Notes: generated by a model from the sequence alone, not told the origin. 64,000 nucleotides of DNA from Rhizobium sp. JAB6 (GCF_003024605.1 NZ_PYJQ01000005.1:496001-560000); one strand, 5' to 3'; counted from the stretch's first letter, positions 54,462 to 63,037 are shown. Program-made: numbers and translations.

Positions 54462-54776
54462 GGCAGAAAGCTCCGGGGCATGGAATAACGACGCACCGGC
54501 GGCGCCGGCGACCCTCAGCAGACCCCGCGCCGGGCGCGGACCAAGAACCAAATCCGGAACGCGATTCGCTTGCTATCTGCTTGAACAGGATCTCATCCGG
54601 GAAAAGCCTGGGCTTTTCGGGATCATGCCCCTTCGACCGCGCGAACGGTTCCCTGGCGGGAATTCTGTCATCGGTCGCTGCTTTCTGCTGGATTTACTGG
54701 CAAAAGGCAATAGCTGCAAAGTGTGCAACCGGTGCGCATTCACACCGGTTGCCACAAGATATGAGCTTTGAGCCGC
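54462..54776. other. Gap between gpt and UspA gene
   Basis: 315 bp. The part next to gpt must carry its promoter, but I cannot place it. The only clear structure is the UspA terminator listed separately. Confidence 0.4.
54725..54752 (-). terminator. Probable terminator of the UspA gene
   Basis: GCAACCGGTG pairs perfectly with CACCGGTTGC (10 bp, 8-nt loop), 25 bp past the UspA stop on the - strand, followed by ACACTTTGC. The T-run is short. Confidence 0.6.
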
Positions 54777-55622
54777 TCAGCGCGCCAGCAGCGTCATCGC
54801 TGTCATCGAGTGCAGCAGGGTGCGCGTCGTGCCGCCGAAGATCATCTGCCACAGCCAGGAATGTGTATAGGCACCCATGACCAGCAGATCGATGCTATCG
54901 TCGGCCAGGCGGTTTTCGATGACCTGCGATGGTGTCGATTTGCCGATGCAGGCTGCCGTCTCGAACTTGGCGCGCACTCCATGGCGCGTCAGCGCCGCGG
55001 CTATCCGGACACCGGTTTCCTTGGACGGATGCGGGTCCTTTTCCGACGTGCTGACGGAAAGGATCTCGACCGAATCCGCAGCCTTGAGGAAAGGCAGTGC
55101 GTCGAAGGTGGCGCGCGCCACTTCCTTCGAGCCGTTCCAGGCGATCAGCACGCGGCGGATGGGCTTCGGTTCCTTGAGAATGTAAGGAATCAACAGAACC
55201 GGCCGGCCGCTGTCGAACAGGAAGGTTTCGACATCGACCTGGGTATCGGCGTATTTCGACGGATCCGGCTGCACGGCAACGAGGAGATCGGCGCTGCGGG
55301 CGCTTTCGATCAATGGCTCGGTGCCGTAGCCGACCGAACTGGCAAAGCTGTGCCATTCGTAATCCAGGCCGGCGGCTTCCATCTTAGAGCGGAACAGCCT
55401 CTCAATGTCGAGCGCCTGATTATGGGCAACATCCTGAAGTGCCTGGACCGCGACAGGATCCGGAATCTCCATCGGCGCCACCAGCGGCACGGTCGAGACG
55501 ATTTCCGCATGAAGCCCGATCACATGGGCGCCGTGCTCCCTTGCCAGCGCGGCTGAGAACTCCGCCGCGACGCGCGTATTGTCGGGATTGTCGAGAACGG
55601 TCACTATCGTTTTATAGGACAT
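54777..55622 (-). CDS. Universal stress protein with two tandem USP domains
   Basis: 281 aa, cytosolic. The start at 55622 follows GGGAGA and gives MSYKTIVTVLDNPDN. Two USP repeats: about 1-145 and 150-281, the second beginning RRVLIAWNGSKEVARA and ending with the ATP-loop pattern VMGAYTHSWLWQMIFGGTTRTLL. Single gene, own terminator. Often induced by low oxygen or stationary phase in rhizobia, but no full FixK/FnrL box was found upstream. Confidence 0.94.
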   Translation of the reverse strand: MSYKTIVTVLDNPDNTRVAAEFSAALAREHGAHVIGLHAEIVSTVPLVAPMEIPDPVAVQALQDVAHNQALDIERLFRSKMEAAGLDYEWHSFASSVGYGTEPLIESARSADLLVAVQPDPSKYADTQVDVETFLFDSGRPVLLIPYILKEPKPIRRVLIAWNGSKEVARATFDALPFLKAADSVEILSVSTSEKDPHPSKETGVRIAAALTRHGVRAKFETAACIGKSTPSQVIENRLADDSIDLLVMGAYTHSWLWQMIFGGTTRTLLHSMTAMTLLAR

Positions 55623-55772
55623 GAAGAGATCTCCCATGCGGAAGGGTTGGATCGGATCATGATATCAACATTCCGCTGCAAGATAATGCTCTGAATGGTC
55701 TCAGAGTTCCCCGGAAAGCACACGTCCTCGTTGAACGTCACGCCTCGGCCGACTGATTTTCCGTAGAGCCCC

Positions 55773-55792
55773 GCGCGTCATATCTGACGCGC
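55773..55792. other. 8-bp hairpin upstream of the UspA gene
   Basis: GCGCGTCA pairs with TGACGCGC around TATC, about 150 bp before the UspA start and 64 bp beyond the CinA-like stop (both on the - strand). Could be a palindromic operator or terminator stem. Confidence 0.4.
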
Positions 55793-55821
55793 AAAGGTCC
55801 CAATAGTACTTTAAGTCTGCT

Positions 55822-55861
55822 GCATAATTGCCTGAATCGATTTCGATTTAAGGAATTATGC
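55822..55861 (-). terminator. Hairpin containing the stop codon of the CinA-like gene
   Basis: GCATAATT and AATTATGC form the base; CTGAATCG and CGATTTAAG continue the stem with two mismatches around ATTT. The gene's TAA lies in one arm. A-T-rich stem without a T-run, so a terminator or stability element, moderate confidence. Confidence 0.45.
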
Positions 55862-56611
55862 GGTCGCTTTCGACTGACGGATGGTTTCGATCATCGCGCG
55901 CACTTCGGCTGCGACACTTTCAACGAGTTCGGCGGACCGGCCCCTGACGACGATCTCGGTGGAGAAGAATTGGCCGACATAACGCGGGTAGGAGCCGATG
56001 CTGGTATCGGGATGTGCCTTCTGGATGAGGCCGAGCGGCGTGCCGATCTCGCCTTCGCCATAGGGGCAGGAAATCGCTGTCGATAGCACCTGTGCCCCGG
56101 TCCTGAGCGTCGGCATGACATTGTCGAGCATCGCCTGGAAGACCTGCGGCACACCGGCCATGACATAGACATTCCCGATGTTGAAGCCGGGTGCGGTCGA
56201 GACCGGATTGGCGATATGCTTCGATCCCACGGGCATGCGGGCCATGCGCTGGCGAGCCTCGGTGAATTCCATCTCGCGCCGTGCATACATTTCGCCCATG
56301 ATCCGCATCGCCTCGGCATCGTGCTGGCAGGGCACGCCAAAGGCCTTGGCCACGGCATCTGCCGTGATGTCGTCATGAGTCGGACCGATGCCGCCAGAGG
56401 TGAAGACGTAATCATATTGGCCGCGCAGAGCGTTCAGCGCGGCCACGATGGCATCCTCATCGTCGGCCACGATGCGGACTTCCTTCAGGTCGATGCCGGC
56501 CAGCAGCAGCACATCGGCAAGATGGCCGATATTCTTGTCCTTGGTCCGGCCGGAGAGCAGTTCGTCGCCGATGGCCAGCATGGCGGCTGTGACAATGATT
56601 TCGTTCGACAT
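55856..56611 (-). CDS. CinA-like molybdopterin-binding domain protein
   Basis: 251 aa. The MoCF/CinA N-terminal domain is clear: AAMLAIGDELLSGRTKDKN, then YDYVFTSGGIGPTHDDITADAVAKAF. The C-terminal deamidase domain of full CinA is absent, so this is the short form widespread in alphaproteobacteria. Relatives are pyrophosphatases acting on nucleotide derivatives such as ADP-ribose; activity here is inferred. Confidence 0.9.
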   Translation of the reverse strand: MSNEIIVTAAMLAIGDELLSGRTKDKNIGHLADVLLLAGIDLKEVRIVADDEDAIVAALNALRGQYDYVFTSGGIGPTHDDITADAVAKAFGVPCQHDAEAMRIMGEMYARREMEFTEARQRMARMPVGSKHIANPVSTAPGFNIGNVYVMAGVPQVFQAMLDNVMPTLRTGAQVLSTAISCPYGEGEIGTPLGLIQKAHPDTSIGSYPRYVGQFFSTEIVVRGRSAELVESVAAEVRAMIETIRQSKATA

Positions 56612-56852
56612 GAAGATATCCAGGACAATGCGCAGTCGGCGCGTTCAAAAAGGTCCGGGATAGGTAGCGCCGTTTGCGGCGAATGCAAACGCTGGTTTTC
56701 GCGCGACCGCCGGACCCGGCGAATATTGCAAATGAAATTCCGTCTACGCAAGATGAACAGTGCGTTCTGAGCCCTGGGGGCTGTGCCTCCGTCGTATCGC
56801 TGATACAACATTCCCCGACATTCAACGCGTCCAACAAACGGGAGACGTTCTT

Positions 56853-57452
56853 ATGGCTAAGGTTCTGGTTCTCTATTATTCCTCGTACGGTCATATTGAG
56901 AAGATGGCTTATGCCGTCGCGGAAGGTGCAAAGTCCGCCGGTGCAGACGTCACCGTCAAGCGTGTGCCCGAACTCGTTCCGGAAGACGTCGCCAAGGCCT
57001 CTCACTTCAAGCTCGATCAGGAAGCCCCGATCGCAACCCCGGACGAACTGGCAGACTACGACGCCATCATCGTCGGCGCCGGCACGCGCTTTGGCACGGT
57101 CGCCTCGCAGATGCGCAATTTCTGGGATCAGACCGGCGGCCTCTGGTTCAACGGCAAGCTCGTCGGCAAGGTCGGTTCGGTCTTCACCTCGTCCGCAACG
57201 CAGCACGGCGGCCAGGAATCAACCATCCTCGGCTTCATCCCGACCTTCCTGCACCAGGGCATGGCCGTCGTCGGTCTTCCTTACGCCTTCCAGGGCCAGA
57301 TGGGCACGGAAGAAGTCAAGGGGGGCTCGCCCTACGGCGCCTCCACCATCACCAATGGCGACGGCTCCCGCCAGCCTTCTGAAATCGAACTGGAAGCCGC
57401 AAAGTATCAGGGCGCACACGTCGCCAAGATCGCGGCCAAGCTCACGGCCTAA
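56853..57452 (+). CDS. wrbA: NAD(P)H:quinone oxidoreductase, WrbA type
   Basis: Flavodoxin-like FMN enzyme for two-electron quinone reduction, 199 aa. The ATG at 56853 after GGGAGACG gives [19 protein letters not shown], the FMN phosphate loop. [24 protein letters not shown] and the C-terminal [18 protein letters not shown] are typical WrbA motifs. Own terminator follows. Confidence 0.97.
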   Translation: MAKVLVLYYSSYGHIEKMAYAVAEGAKSAGADVTVKRVPELVPEDVAKASHFKLDQEAPIATPDELADYDAIIVGAGTRFGTVASQMRNFWDQTGGLWFNGKLVGKVGSVFTSSATQHGGQESTILGFIPTFLHQGMAVVGLPYAFQGQMGTEEVKGGSPYGASTITNGDGSRQPSEIELEAAKYQGAHVAKIAAKLTA

Positions 57453-57478
57453 ATTTGAAAGTTCTGCAAATGTGGAAG

Positions 57479-57505
57479 AGGCGCGGCGAAAGCTGCGCCT
57501 TTTTC
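57479..57505 (+). terminator. Terminator of wrbA
   Basis: AGGCGCGGC pairs with GCTGCGCCT (9 bp, one G.U, GAAA tetraloop) followed by TTTTTC. Classic intrinsic terminator 27 bp after wrbA. Confidence 0.9.
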
Positions 57506-57531
57506 ATTGGGATTTTGATGGAATTCGATTT

Positions 57532-57617
57532 TGGTGCGGACGACGGGGGTCGAACCCGTACAGCCAAAGGCCGAGGGATTTTAAGTCCCTTGCGTCTACC
57601 AGTTTCGCCACGTCCGC
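57532..57617 (-). tRNA. tRNA-Leu (anticodon UAA)
   Basis: On the - strand the gene starts GCGGACG and ends CGTCCGC-A-CCA, a perfect 7-bp acceptor stem with encoded CCA. The D region is GGCGAAACTGGTAGACGC. The anticodon stem AGGGA/TCCCT encloses CTTAAAA, anticodon TAA. A class II variable arm (CGGCCTTTGGCTG) identifies leucine. The T-loop is GTTCGACCC. It reads the rare UUA codon and UUG. Confidence 0.98.
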
Positions 57618-57971
57618 GTGCCTTTCCCATCAAGCACTTGAGCGATTCAGTCAAGGAAATGTTTTGCGGGAGGGATTTGATCTGTGTGGCTCAGCCCGGC
57701 TGACCCAGGCGAAGCCCGCCGGAACCGACGGATCGGTTTTAGGGCGGGCCTCTAACCATCATCATGATGGCTGTATCATATTGGACGCAGGGGGAGCTTG
57801 GCTGTCAATTCACAGATTTAGGGGTTTCGACAGTCAGGGGCATAAATGGTTAATGACTTGTTCGGTGCGGCCAATCTCGCCATGGCAGGACCAAAAGCGC
57901 GCTAAACAGGCTTTCTTTGCTCATCTTTCCTGTGTCATAGCGGGGATGGATTGAAGAAGGACGGATAGACC
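57618..57971. other. Region between tRNA-Leu and ilvA
   Basis: 354 bp without a gene; it must hold the divergent promoters of the tRNA and ilvA. The main structure is a compound hairpin at 57714-57749: GCCCGCC/GGCGGGC with an inner AACCGA/TCGGTT stem (loop CGGA). CATCATGATG follows near 57760. No leader peptide or T-box was recognised. Confidence 0.45.
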
Positions 57972-59222
57972 GTGGACAAACAGACTGTTCTCGAAGCCAA
58001 AGAGGCCATGCGTGGTCTCTTTCCCGCAACGCCGCTGCAGCTGAACGAGCATCTCTCCGCCCGCTATGGCGCCGATATCTGGCTGAAGCGGGAGGATCTG
58101 ACGCCGGTTCGTTCCTACAAGATCCGCGGGGCCTTCAATTTCTTCCGCAAGGTGATCGCTGCGGGCGGCACGGGAAAGACCTTCGTCTGCGCATCCGCCG
58201 GCAATCACGCCCAGGGCTTTGCCTTCGTCTGCCGTCATTTCGGCGTGCCAGGCGTGGTCTATATGCCTGTGACGACGCCGCAGCAGAAGATCGACAAGAC
58301 CCGCATCTTCGGCGGCGAGTTCATTACCATCAAGCTCTTCGGCGATTTCTTCGACCAGTGCTATCAGGCCGCACGCGAGCATGTTGAACGTATCGATGGC
58401 GTCATGGTGCCCCCTTTCGATCATGCCGATATTATCGAAGGGCAGGCGACGGTTGCTGCCGAGATTGCCGAGCAGCTGCCGGAAGGCGTCATCGCCGATT
58501 GCGTCCTTCTGCCTGTCGGCGGCGGCGGTCTTGCTGCGGGCATCACCGGCTATTTTGCCGATAAGCTTCCGCGTGATGCCTTCACCTTCGCCGAGCCCGC
58601 CGGAGCGCCGAGCCTGCGCCGCAGCATCGAGGCGGGGCAGGTGGTCACTCTTGCCAAGGTCGATAATTTCGTCGATGGCGCTGCCGTCGGCCGTATCGGC
58701 GAGCTGAACTTCGCCGCGCTGAAGGGTTTTGCGGCCGATCAGGTCAAGCTCATCGAGGAAAACGCCATCTGCGTTACCATCATCGATATGCTGAATGTCG
58801 AAGGCGTCGTACTGGAGCCGGCCGGCGCTCTGGCGATCACGGCGCTGGAAAAGCTCGATCGCGACAGCATCCGCGGCAAGACGATCGTCGCGGTCGTCTC
58901 CGGCGGCAATTTCGATTTCGAGCGCCTGCCCGATGTCAAGGAGCGCGCCATGCGCTACGCGGGCTTGAAGAAATACTTCATTCTGCGCCTGGCGCAGCGC
59001 CCCGGCGCGCTTCGCGATTTCCTCAACATGCTCGGGCCGGAAGACGATATCGCCCGCTTCGAATATCTGAAGAAGAGCGCTCGCAATTTCGGCTCCATCC
59101 TGATCGGCATCGAGACCAAGAATCCCGATAATTTCAAGCAGCTTATCGCGAACTTCGAAAGTTCCGGCATGGGTTATGAGGACATCACCGAAAACGAGAT
59201 CCTGGCAAACCTGATCATTTGA
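57972..59222 (+). CDS. ilvA: Threonine ammonia-lyase (threonine dehydratase)
   Basis: PLP enzyme forming 2-oxobutanoate for isoleucine synthesis, 416 aa. GTG start at 57972. The PLP lysine is Lys50 in VRSYKIRGAFNF. The substrate loop is SAGNHAQGFA, and the phosphate-binding GGGGLAAG follows. One C-terminal ACT-like domain (about 335-416) fits the single-regulatory-domain form. ilvD is in the same window but not linked. Confidence 0.95.
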   Translation: MDKQTVLEAKEAMRGLFPATPLQLNEHLSARYGADIWLKREDLTPVRSYKIRGAFNFFRKVIAAGGTGKTFVCASAGNHAQGFAFVCRHFGVPGVVYMPVTTPQQKIDKTRIFGGEFITIKLFGDFFDQCYQAAREHVERIDGVMVPPFDHADIIEGQATVAAEIAEQLPEGVIADCVLLPVGGGGLAAGITGYFADKLPRDAFTFAEPAGAPSLRRSIEAGQVVTLAKVDNFVDGAAVGRIGELNFAALKGFAADQVKLIEENAICVTIIDMLNVEGVVLEPAGALAITALEKLDRDSIRGKTIVAVVSGGNFDFERLPDVKERAMRYAGLKKYFILRLAQRPGALRDFLNMLGPEDDIARFEYLKKSARNFGSILIGIETKNPDNFKQLIANFESSGMGYEDITENEILANLII

Positions 59223-59259
59223 CTTTGCGACCCTGCAACCTTCATGCTAAAGGCGATCC

Positions 59260-59598
59260 ATGGCTTCGTTCTTTTCAAATATCCTTTCGATTTTCACCGG
59301 TGGCGCATCGCAGGCCGACGCTGAAAAATCCGGCGGCTCGACGGTCAGCGTCGAACCCCAGGTGCATGCCGGCTGCACGATCTATGCGACGCCGCAGCGC
59401 GAGGGCAGCCAGTTCCGGCTCATGGGCCGGATTGAGAAGGATGTGAACGGCGAGATCCTGGTGCGCAATTTCATCCGCGCCGATGTCTTTACCTCGTTGG
59501 ACGATGCCGTGGAATCGACCTTCCGCAAGGGCCAGCAGATCATCGACCAGAACGGTGCCGGCCTCTTCGGCGATGGCGAAAAGGTTCGCCAGGTCTGA
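59260..59598 (+). CDS. HlyU family protein
   Basis: 112 aa. The pattern GCTIYATPQREGSQFRLMGRIEKDVNGE..RNFIRADVFTSLDDAVESTFRKGQQIIDQ fits the HlyU domain. Named after a Vibrio haemolysin regulator, but rhizobial members lack a clear DNA-binding helix-turn-helix and their role is open. 37 bp after ilvA, so possibly cotranscribed. Confidence 0.88.
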   Translation: MASFFSNILSIFTGGASQADAEKSGGSTVSVEPQVHAGCTIYATPQREGSQFRLMGRIEKDVNGEILVRNFIRADVFTSLDDAVESTFRKGQQIIDQNGAGLFGDGEKVRQV

Positions 59599-59634
59599 TA
59601 TCGAGCGCATTTACTTAACAGGTGCCTGATGCAG

Positions 59635-59664
59635 GGGCCGCCTTTGCATCTGCTTTGGCGGCCC
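59635..59664. terminator. Hairpin between convergent hlyU-like and SDR genes
   Basis: GGGCCGCC pairs with GGCGGCCC (8 bp) around a 14-nt loop that has an inner GCA/TGC pair. No T-run. Likely bidirectional terminator. Confidence 0.5.
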
Positions 59665-59705
59665 ATAACACCCACTTACAATTGATGGCTGATAATTCGC
59701 AGGGC

Positions 59706-60482
59706 TCAAGCCGTGCGGAAGAGCTTGGCGCCGGACGGAGCGTTGATGGCGCCGCCGTCGACGGTGATTTCGATGGCCGTTACGTTGGCGGAATCATCGG
59801 AGGCGAAATAGAGCGCTGCCTTGGCGATTTCGTCGGCTTCGCTCATGCGGCCGAGCGGGCTGAGGCTGCCAAATCGGGCCTGCAGCGCATCGAGAGCTTC
59901 CGGCGTGCTGGCGCGCGGTTCCCAGATCGGCGTCTTGGTGGCGCCCGGTGTGACCTGATTGACGCGGATGCCGCGGGGCGCGAGTTCGGAAGCAAGGTTG
60001 CGCGTCATGGCGCGAACCGCACCCTTCGTGCCCGCGTAGGCCGACGCGCCGGGAATGCCGAGAACTGCATGTACGGAGCCGTTCAGGATCACGGAGCCGC
60101 CATCGTTCAGATATGGCAGGGCGGCCTGCACGGTGAAGAAGACGCCGGTGAAATTGACGCGGACGATGGTTTCGAACTGCTCAAGCGTCGTCTTGCCGAG
60201 CGGCGTATCGCCGGCAATGCCCGCATTGGCAAAGACCACATCGAATTTCCCGAGCTTTTCCGCAGCCTCGGCAAAGGCCTTTTCCATGGCCGGGATGTCG
60301 GTGGTGTCGGCCTGCAATGCCAGCACGCCGCCGCCCAGTTGCTCGGCTGCCGCAGCCAGTGTCTTGGCGTTGCGGCCTGTTATGGCGACCTTGGCACCTT
60401 CGGCGAGGAAGAGGCGGGCTGTGGCAAGGCCAATACCGCTGTTTCCACCGGTGATGACCGCAACCTTGTTCTTGAGACGCAT
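59706..60482 (-). CDS. Short-chain dehydrogenase/reductase
   Basis: 258 aa, classical SDR. Cofactor loop TGGNSGIG (residues 11-18); NAG at 86-88; catalytic Asn110, Ser136, Tyr149 and Lys153 (YAGTK). Arg37-like position in ITGRNAKT suggests NADP(H). Substrate unknown. AGGAGC precedes the ATG. Divergent from a TetR gene with tandem operators between, so it is probably that regulator's target. Confidence 0.94.
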   Translation of the reverse strand: MRLKNKVAVITGGNSGIGLATARLFLAEGAKVAITGRNAKTLAAAAEQLGGGVLALQADTTDIPAMEKAFAEAAEKLGKFDVVFANAGIAGDTPLGKTTLEQFETIVRVNFTGVFFTVQAALPYLNDGGSVILNGSVHAVLGIPGASAYAGTKGAVRAMTRNLASELAPRGIRVNQVTPGATKTPIWEPRASTPEALDALQARFGSLSPLGRMSEADEIAKAALYFASDDSANVTAIEITVDGGAINAPSGAKLFRTA

Positions 60483-60515
60483 ATTCGTAGCTCCTGTTGG
60501 CTTTTGTCACGATCT

Positions 60516-60555
60516 GGATTATGATCGTTATCTATAAGGATTATGATCGTAATCC
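60516..60555. promoter_or_regulatory. Tandem operator between SDR and TetR genes
   Basis: GGATTATGATCGTAATCC (60538-60555) is a near-perfect palindrome. A second copy, GGATTATGATCGTTATC, begins at 60516, 22 bp upstream (about two helical turns). Both lie in the divergent SDR/TetR promoter region. TetR binding is inferred from position. Confidence 0.75.
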
Positions 60556-60587
60556 ATTTTGTCAAGCCGGGCATGGAAGGATTTTCG

Positions 60588-61169
60588 ATGGGCCGCTCAC
60601 AATTGGAGAAGCAGAAGACACACGAACACATCGTGACGCTCGCCGCCAAGCGTCTGCGCGAAGAGGGACTGGAAGGGATCGGCGTCGCCGACCTGATGAA
60701 GGAAGCGGGTCTGACGGTCGGCGGCTTCTACAAGCATTTCGCCTCCCGCGACGAACTGGTGGCGGAGGCGGTAGGATCGGCGATCGGGTCGTGGCGGCGT
60801 CAGCAGGAGGAAAGGGGGATCGACCCTGAAAGCATCTCGCTCAACGATTATGTCGATACCTATCTCAGCGAAGGTCACCGCGATCATTGCGGCGAGGGCT
60901 GCGCCTATGCGGCGCTGACGGCGGATATTGCGCGCAGCAGCGATGCGGTCCGCGCTATTGCGACGGATGGTCTGCGAAGGAATTTCGACGCGATGACGGC
61001 GCGCATGCCGGAGCCGGAAACTGCTGAAGCTAGACGGAAGGCGATTATCGCCTCCTGCCTCATGACCGGCGCGCTCGGTCTCGCGCGTGTGGCGAATGAC
61101 GAGGCGCTTTCCCATGAAATTTTGGAGACGGCCAGGCAGTTCGTAAAAGCGCTGCCACAGGCGAAATAG
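60588..61169 (+). CDS. TetR family transcriptional regulator
   Basis: 193 aa. I chose the ATG at 60588 (MGRSQLEKQKTHEHIVTLAAKRL), with AAGGA 8 nt before; the ATG at 60543 lies in the operator. Helix-turn-helix: GIGVADLMKEAGLTVGGFYKHFASRDELVAEAV (residues about 28-60). The C-terminal domain has HCGEGCAYAAL, like regulators of reactive-electrophile or quinone defence. Likely represses itself and the SDR. Confidence 0.93.
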   Translation: MGRSQLEKQKTHEHIVTLAAKRLREEGLEGIGVADLMKEAGLTVGGFYKHFASRDELVAEAVGSAIGSWRRQQEERGIDPESISLNDYVDTYLSEGHRDHCGEGCAYAALTADIARSSDAVRAIATDGLRRNFDAMTARMPEPETAEARRKAIIASCLMTGALGLARVANDEALSHEILETARQFVKALPQAK

Positions 61170-61171
61170 CA

Positions 61172-61198
61172 AGGCGGCCGGTTTGCAGCCGGCCGCCT
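61172..61198. terminator. Bidirectional terminator between TetR and azoreductase genes
   Basis: AGGCGGCCGG pairs perfectly with CCGGCCGCCT (10 bp, loop TTTGCAG) between convergent genes. T-runs are weak on both sides. Confidence 0.65.
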
Positions 61199-61222
61199 GT
61201 CATCATCACAATATGCAGTCGA

Positions 61223-61837
61223 TTAAGCGGCGAGAGCCAGTTCCGAAGCGCGAGCCTGGGCAGCGCCGATGGCCTTTTCGGCAGCTTCCGGACCAAAAGC
61301 AACGCCTTCGATATAAACGGTCTCGACATCGGTGATGCCGATGAAGCCGAGGATGGACTTGAGGTAAGGAACGGCATGATTCATCGGCGCAGCCGGGCCT
61401 TCGGAGTAAACACCGCCAGAAGCGAGCACGATGTAGGCCTTCTTGCCGGTGACAAGGCCCTTCGGGCCTGTTTCGGTATAGGTGAAGGTGCGGCCCGCGC
61501 GCGTGATATTGTCGATCCAGGTCTTCAGCGAGGAATAGATGTTGAAGTTTATGAGGCCAGTGCCGATGATCAGCGTGTCGGCTGCGAACAGCTCATCGAC
61601 CAGCGCGTCGGAGACCTTGACCAGTTCCTGCTGCTCGGGCGTGCGGGCGTCGGCCGGCGTGCGGATGGCGGCCGTGAAGGGGCCGTCGATATGCGGCAGG
61701 TTGTCGGCAGCGAGATCGCGCTTGACGAGCGTCTTGCCCGGATTGTTGGACTTGATCTTCTCGGCCAGCTCGGTGGCGATTTTGGTGGAGAGCGAATCCG
61801 GACGCGGGCTGGAGGTCAGAAGCAGAATGGAGGACAT
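61223..61837 (-). CDS. azoR: FMN-dependent NADH-azoreductase
   Basis: Flavodoxin-fold quinone/azo reductase, 204 aa. The start at 61837 after AAGGAAAACGGAT gives MSSILLLTSSPRPDSLSTKIA, the FMN-binding start. ADTLIIGTGLINFNIYSSLKTWIDNITRAGRTF and VLASGGVYSEG are family motifs. Divergent from a LysR gene, the usual arrangement for redox-controlled azoreductases. Confidence 0.94.
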   Translation of the reverse strand: MSSILLLTSSPRPDSLSTKIATELAEKIKSNNPGKTLVKRDLAADNLPHIDGPFTAAIRTPADARTPEQQELVKVSDALVDELFAADTLIIGTGLINFNIYSSLKTWIDNITRAGRTFTYTETGPKGLVTGKKAYIVLASGGVYSEGPAAPMNHAVPYLKSILGFIGITDVETVYIEGVAFGPEAAEKAIGAAQARASELALAA

Positions 61838-61917
61838 ATCCGTTTTCCTTTTCAATGAGTTGCTAAATCGGCTGGGAGAGTCCGATCACGTTCGCCTCAA
61901 TAAATAAGTCGTCAGTA

Positions 61918-61961
61918 CTATCGAGAAAAACTGTGATAATATGGATCGGAATTATCGATAG
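61918..61961. promoter_or_regulatory. LysR-type binding region between azoR and lysR
   Basis: CTATCGA (61918-61924) and TCGATAG (61955-61961) form an inverted repeat enclosing GATAAT (61935-61940) and ATTATC (61951-61956). The nested A/T-rich dyads fit an LTTR recognition plus activation site just before the LysR start at 61974. Confidence 0.55.
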
Positions 61962-61973
61962 AATGGATGGCAG

Positions 61974-62942
61974 ATGCTTCCCAATCCCACCCTCGACCAA
62001 TTGCAGGTCTTTCTGACCGTCGCCGAGTCAGGCAGTTTCTCGGCCGCTTCGCGTATGCTCAACCGCGCGCAGTCGGTTATCAGCTACACGATCGCCAATC
62101 TGGAGGCGCAGCTCGAAATGCCGCTGTTCGAGCGGTCCGGCTCACGCCAGCCGAAATTGACGGATGCAGGCAGGGTGATGCTGGAGGATGCGCGCCGCAT
62201 TCTCTCCGATCTGCAAGTGATGCGCGCGCGCGTGAAAGGCTTGAAGAGCGGACTTGAAGCGGAAGTGGCTGTTGCCATCAGCGTCATGGTGCCGGTCCAT
62301 GCGACCGTCGATGTGCTGCGGGAATTCCGCGATCGCTTTCCTTACGTTGCCTTGCGTCTCGACACCGGCGAACTCGGCTCGATGCTGGAGCTGGTTGCCA
62401 GCGGCAAGTCGACGATCGGTATTGGCGGCTCGGTGCTGAAGCAGGATGATTCCCTCGTCATTGAGCGCATTGGCCATTCCTTCATGCTGCCGGTTGCCGC
62501 CCCAATGCATCCGCTCGCTTTGCTCGGACGACCCCTGACGCTTGCCGATGTGCGCGAAGAAGTGCAACTCGTCGTCACCGATGCGTCAAACCTCACCAAT
62601 GGCAAGGATTTCAATGTCCTGTCCTACAAGATCTGGCATCTCAGCGATATAGCCACCAAGCATCAGCTGATCCGAGGCGGTCTTGGCTGGGGCGGCCTGC
62701 CTGCCTCATTCATCATGGAGGATCTGCAGAAGGGCCGACTGGTACCACTGGATCTCGATGCCTACGATCAGAGCGAGTACCCGATCTACGCGGTCCGCAA
62801 GGTCGACAATCCTCCCGGTCCGGCGGCAGCCTGGATGATCGAAGCTTTCCGTTCGCGCCTGGCGCGATGCCCGAATCAGGCCGATTTCAAATCTGCTGTC
62901 GAGATGTTCCATCCAGGCGACAAGCGCCTGGCGGCGGAGTGA
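61974..62942 (+). CDS. LysR family transcriptional regulator
   Basis: 322 aa. N-terminal winged HTH: LDQLQVFLTVAESGSFSAASRMLNRAQSVISYTIANLEAQL (residues 7-47). The substrate-binding domain begins about residue 90. It is divergent from azoR and probably controls it; the effector (quinone, azo dye or electrophile) is inference. Confidence 0.94.
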   Translation: MLPNPTLDQLQVFLTVAESGSFSAASRMLNRAQSVISYTIANLEAQLEMPLFERSGSRQPKLTDAGRVMLEDARRILSDLQVMRARVKGLKSGLEAEVAVAISVMVPVHATVDVLREFRDRFPYVALRLDTGELGSMLELVASGKSTIGIGGSVLKQDDSLVIERIGHSFMLPVAAPMHPLALLGRPLTLADVREEVQLVVTDASNLTNGKDFNVLSYKIWHLSDIATKHQLIRGGLGWGGLPASFIMEDLQKGRLVPLDLDAYDQSEYPIYAVRKVDNPPGPAAAWMIEAFRSRLARCPNQADFKSAVEMFHPGDKRLAAE

Positions 62943-63025
62943 AAAAGTCCTCTCCCTGAAAATGGGAGGCAGGTGCGTAAGGGACTTTTGGTGCCGTGAC
63001 GCCTTCTCCCCCAAAGGGGAGAAGG
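62943..63025. terminator. Hairpins between lysR and cpdB
   Basis: AAAAGTCC (62943-62950) pairs with GGACTTTT (62982-62989) across a loop that contains CTCCC/GGGAG. A second perfect hairpin, CCTTCTCCCC/GGGGAGAAGG (63002-63025, loop CAAA), follows. They end two convergent genes. The second resembles short palindromes dispersed in rhizobial genomes, which cannot be checked here. Confidence 0.6.
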
Positions 63026-63037
63026 TGTAGTCAATGA

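Noticed and set aside
55638..55700. FixK/FnrL box upstream of the UspA gene
   Set aside because: Only one half-site (TTGAT) is present; the second arm does not match at the required spacing.
56674..57954. Frame of 426 codons across wrbA and the tRNA
   Set aside because: Serine/arginine-rich frame-shifted reading of wrbA that runs through a tRNA gene.
57618..57971. Branched-chain leader peptide or T-box before ilvA
   Set aside because: No short frame rich in Ile, Leu, Val or Thr with a ribosome site, and no T-box core.
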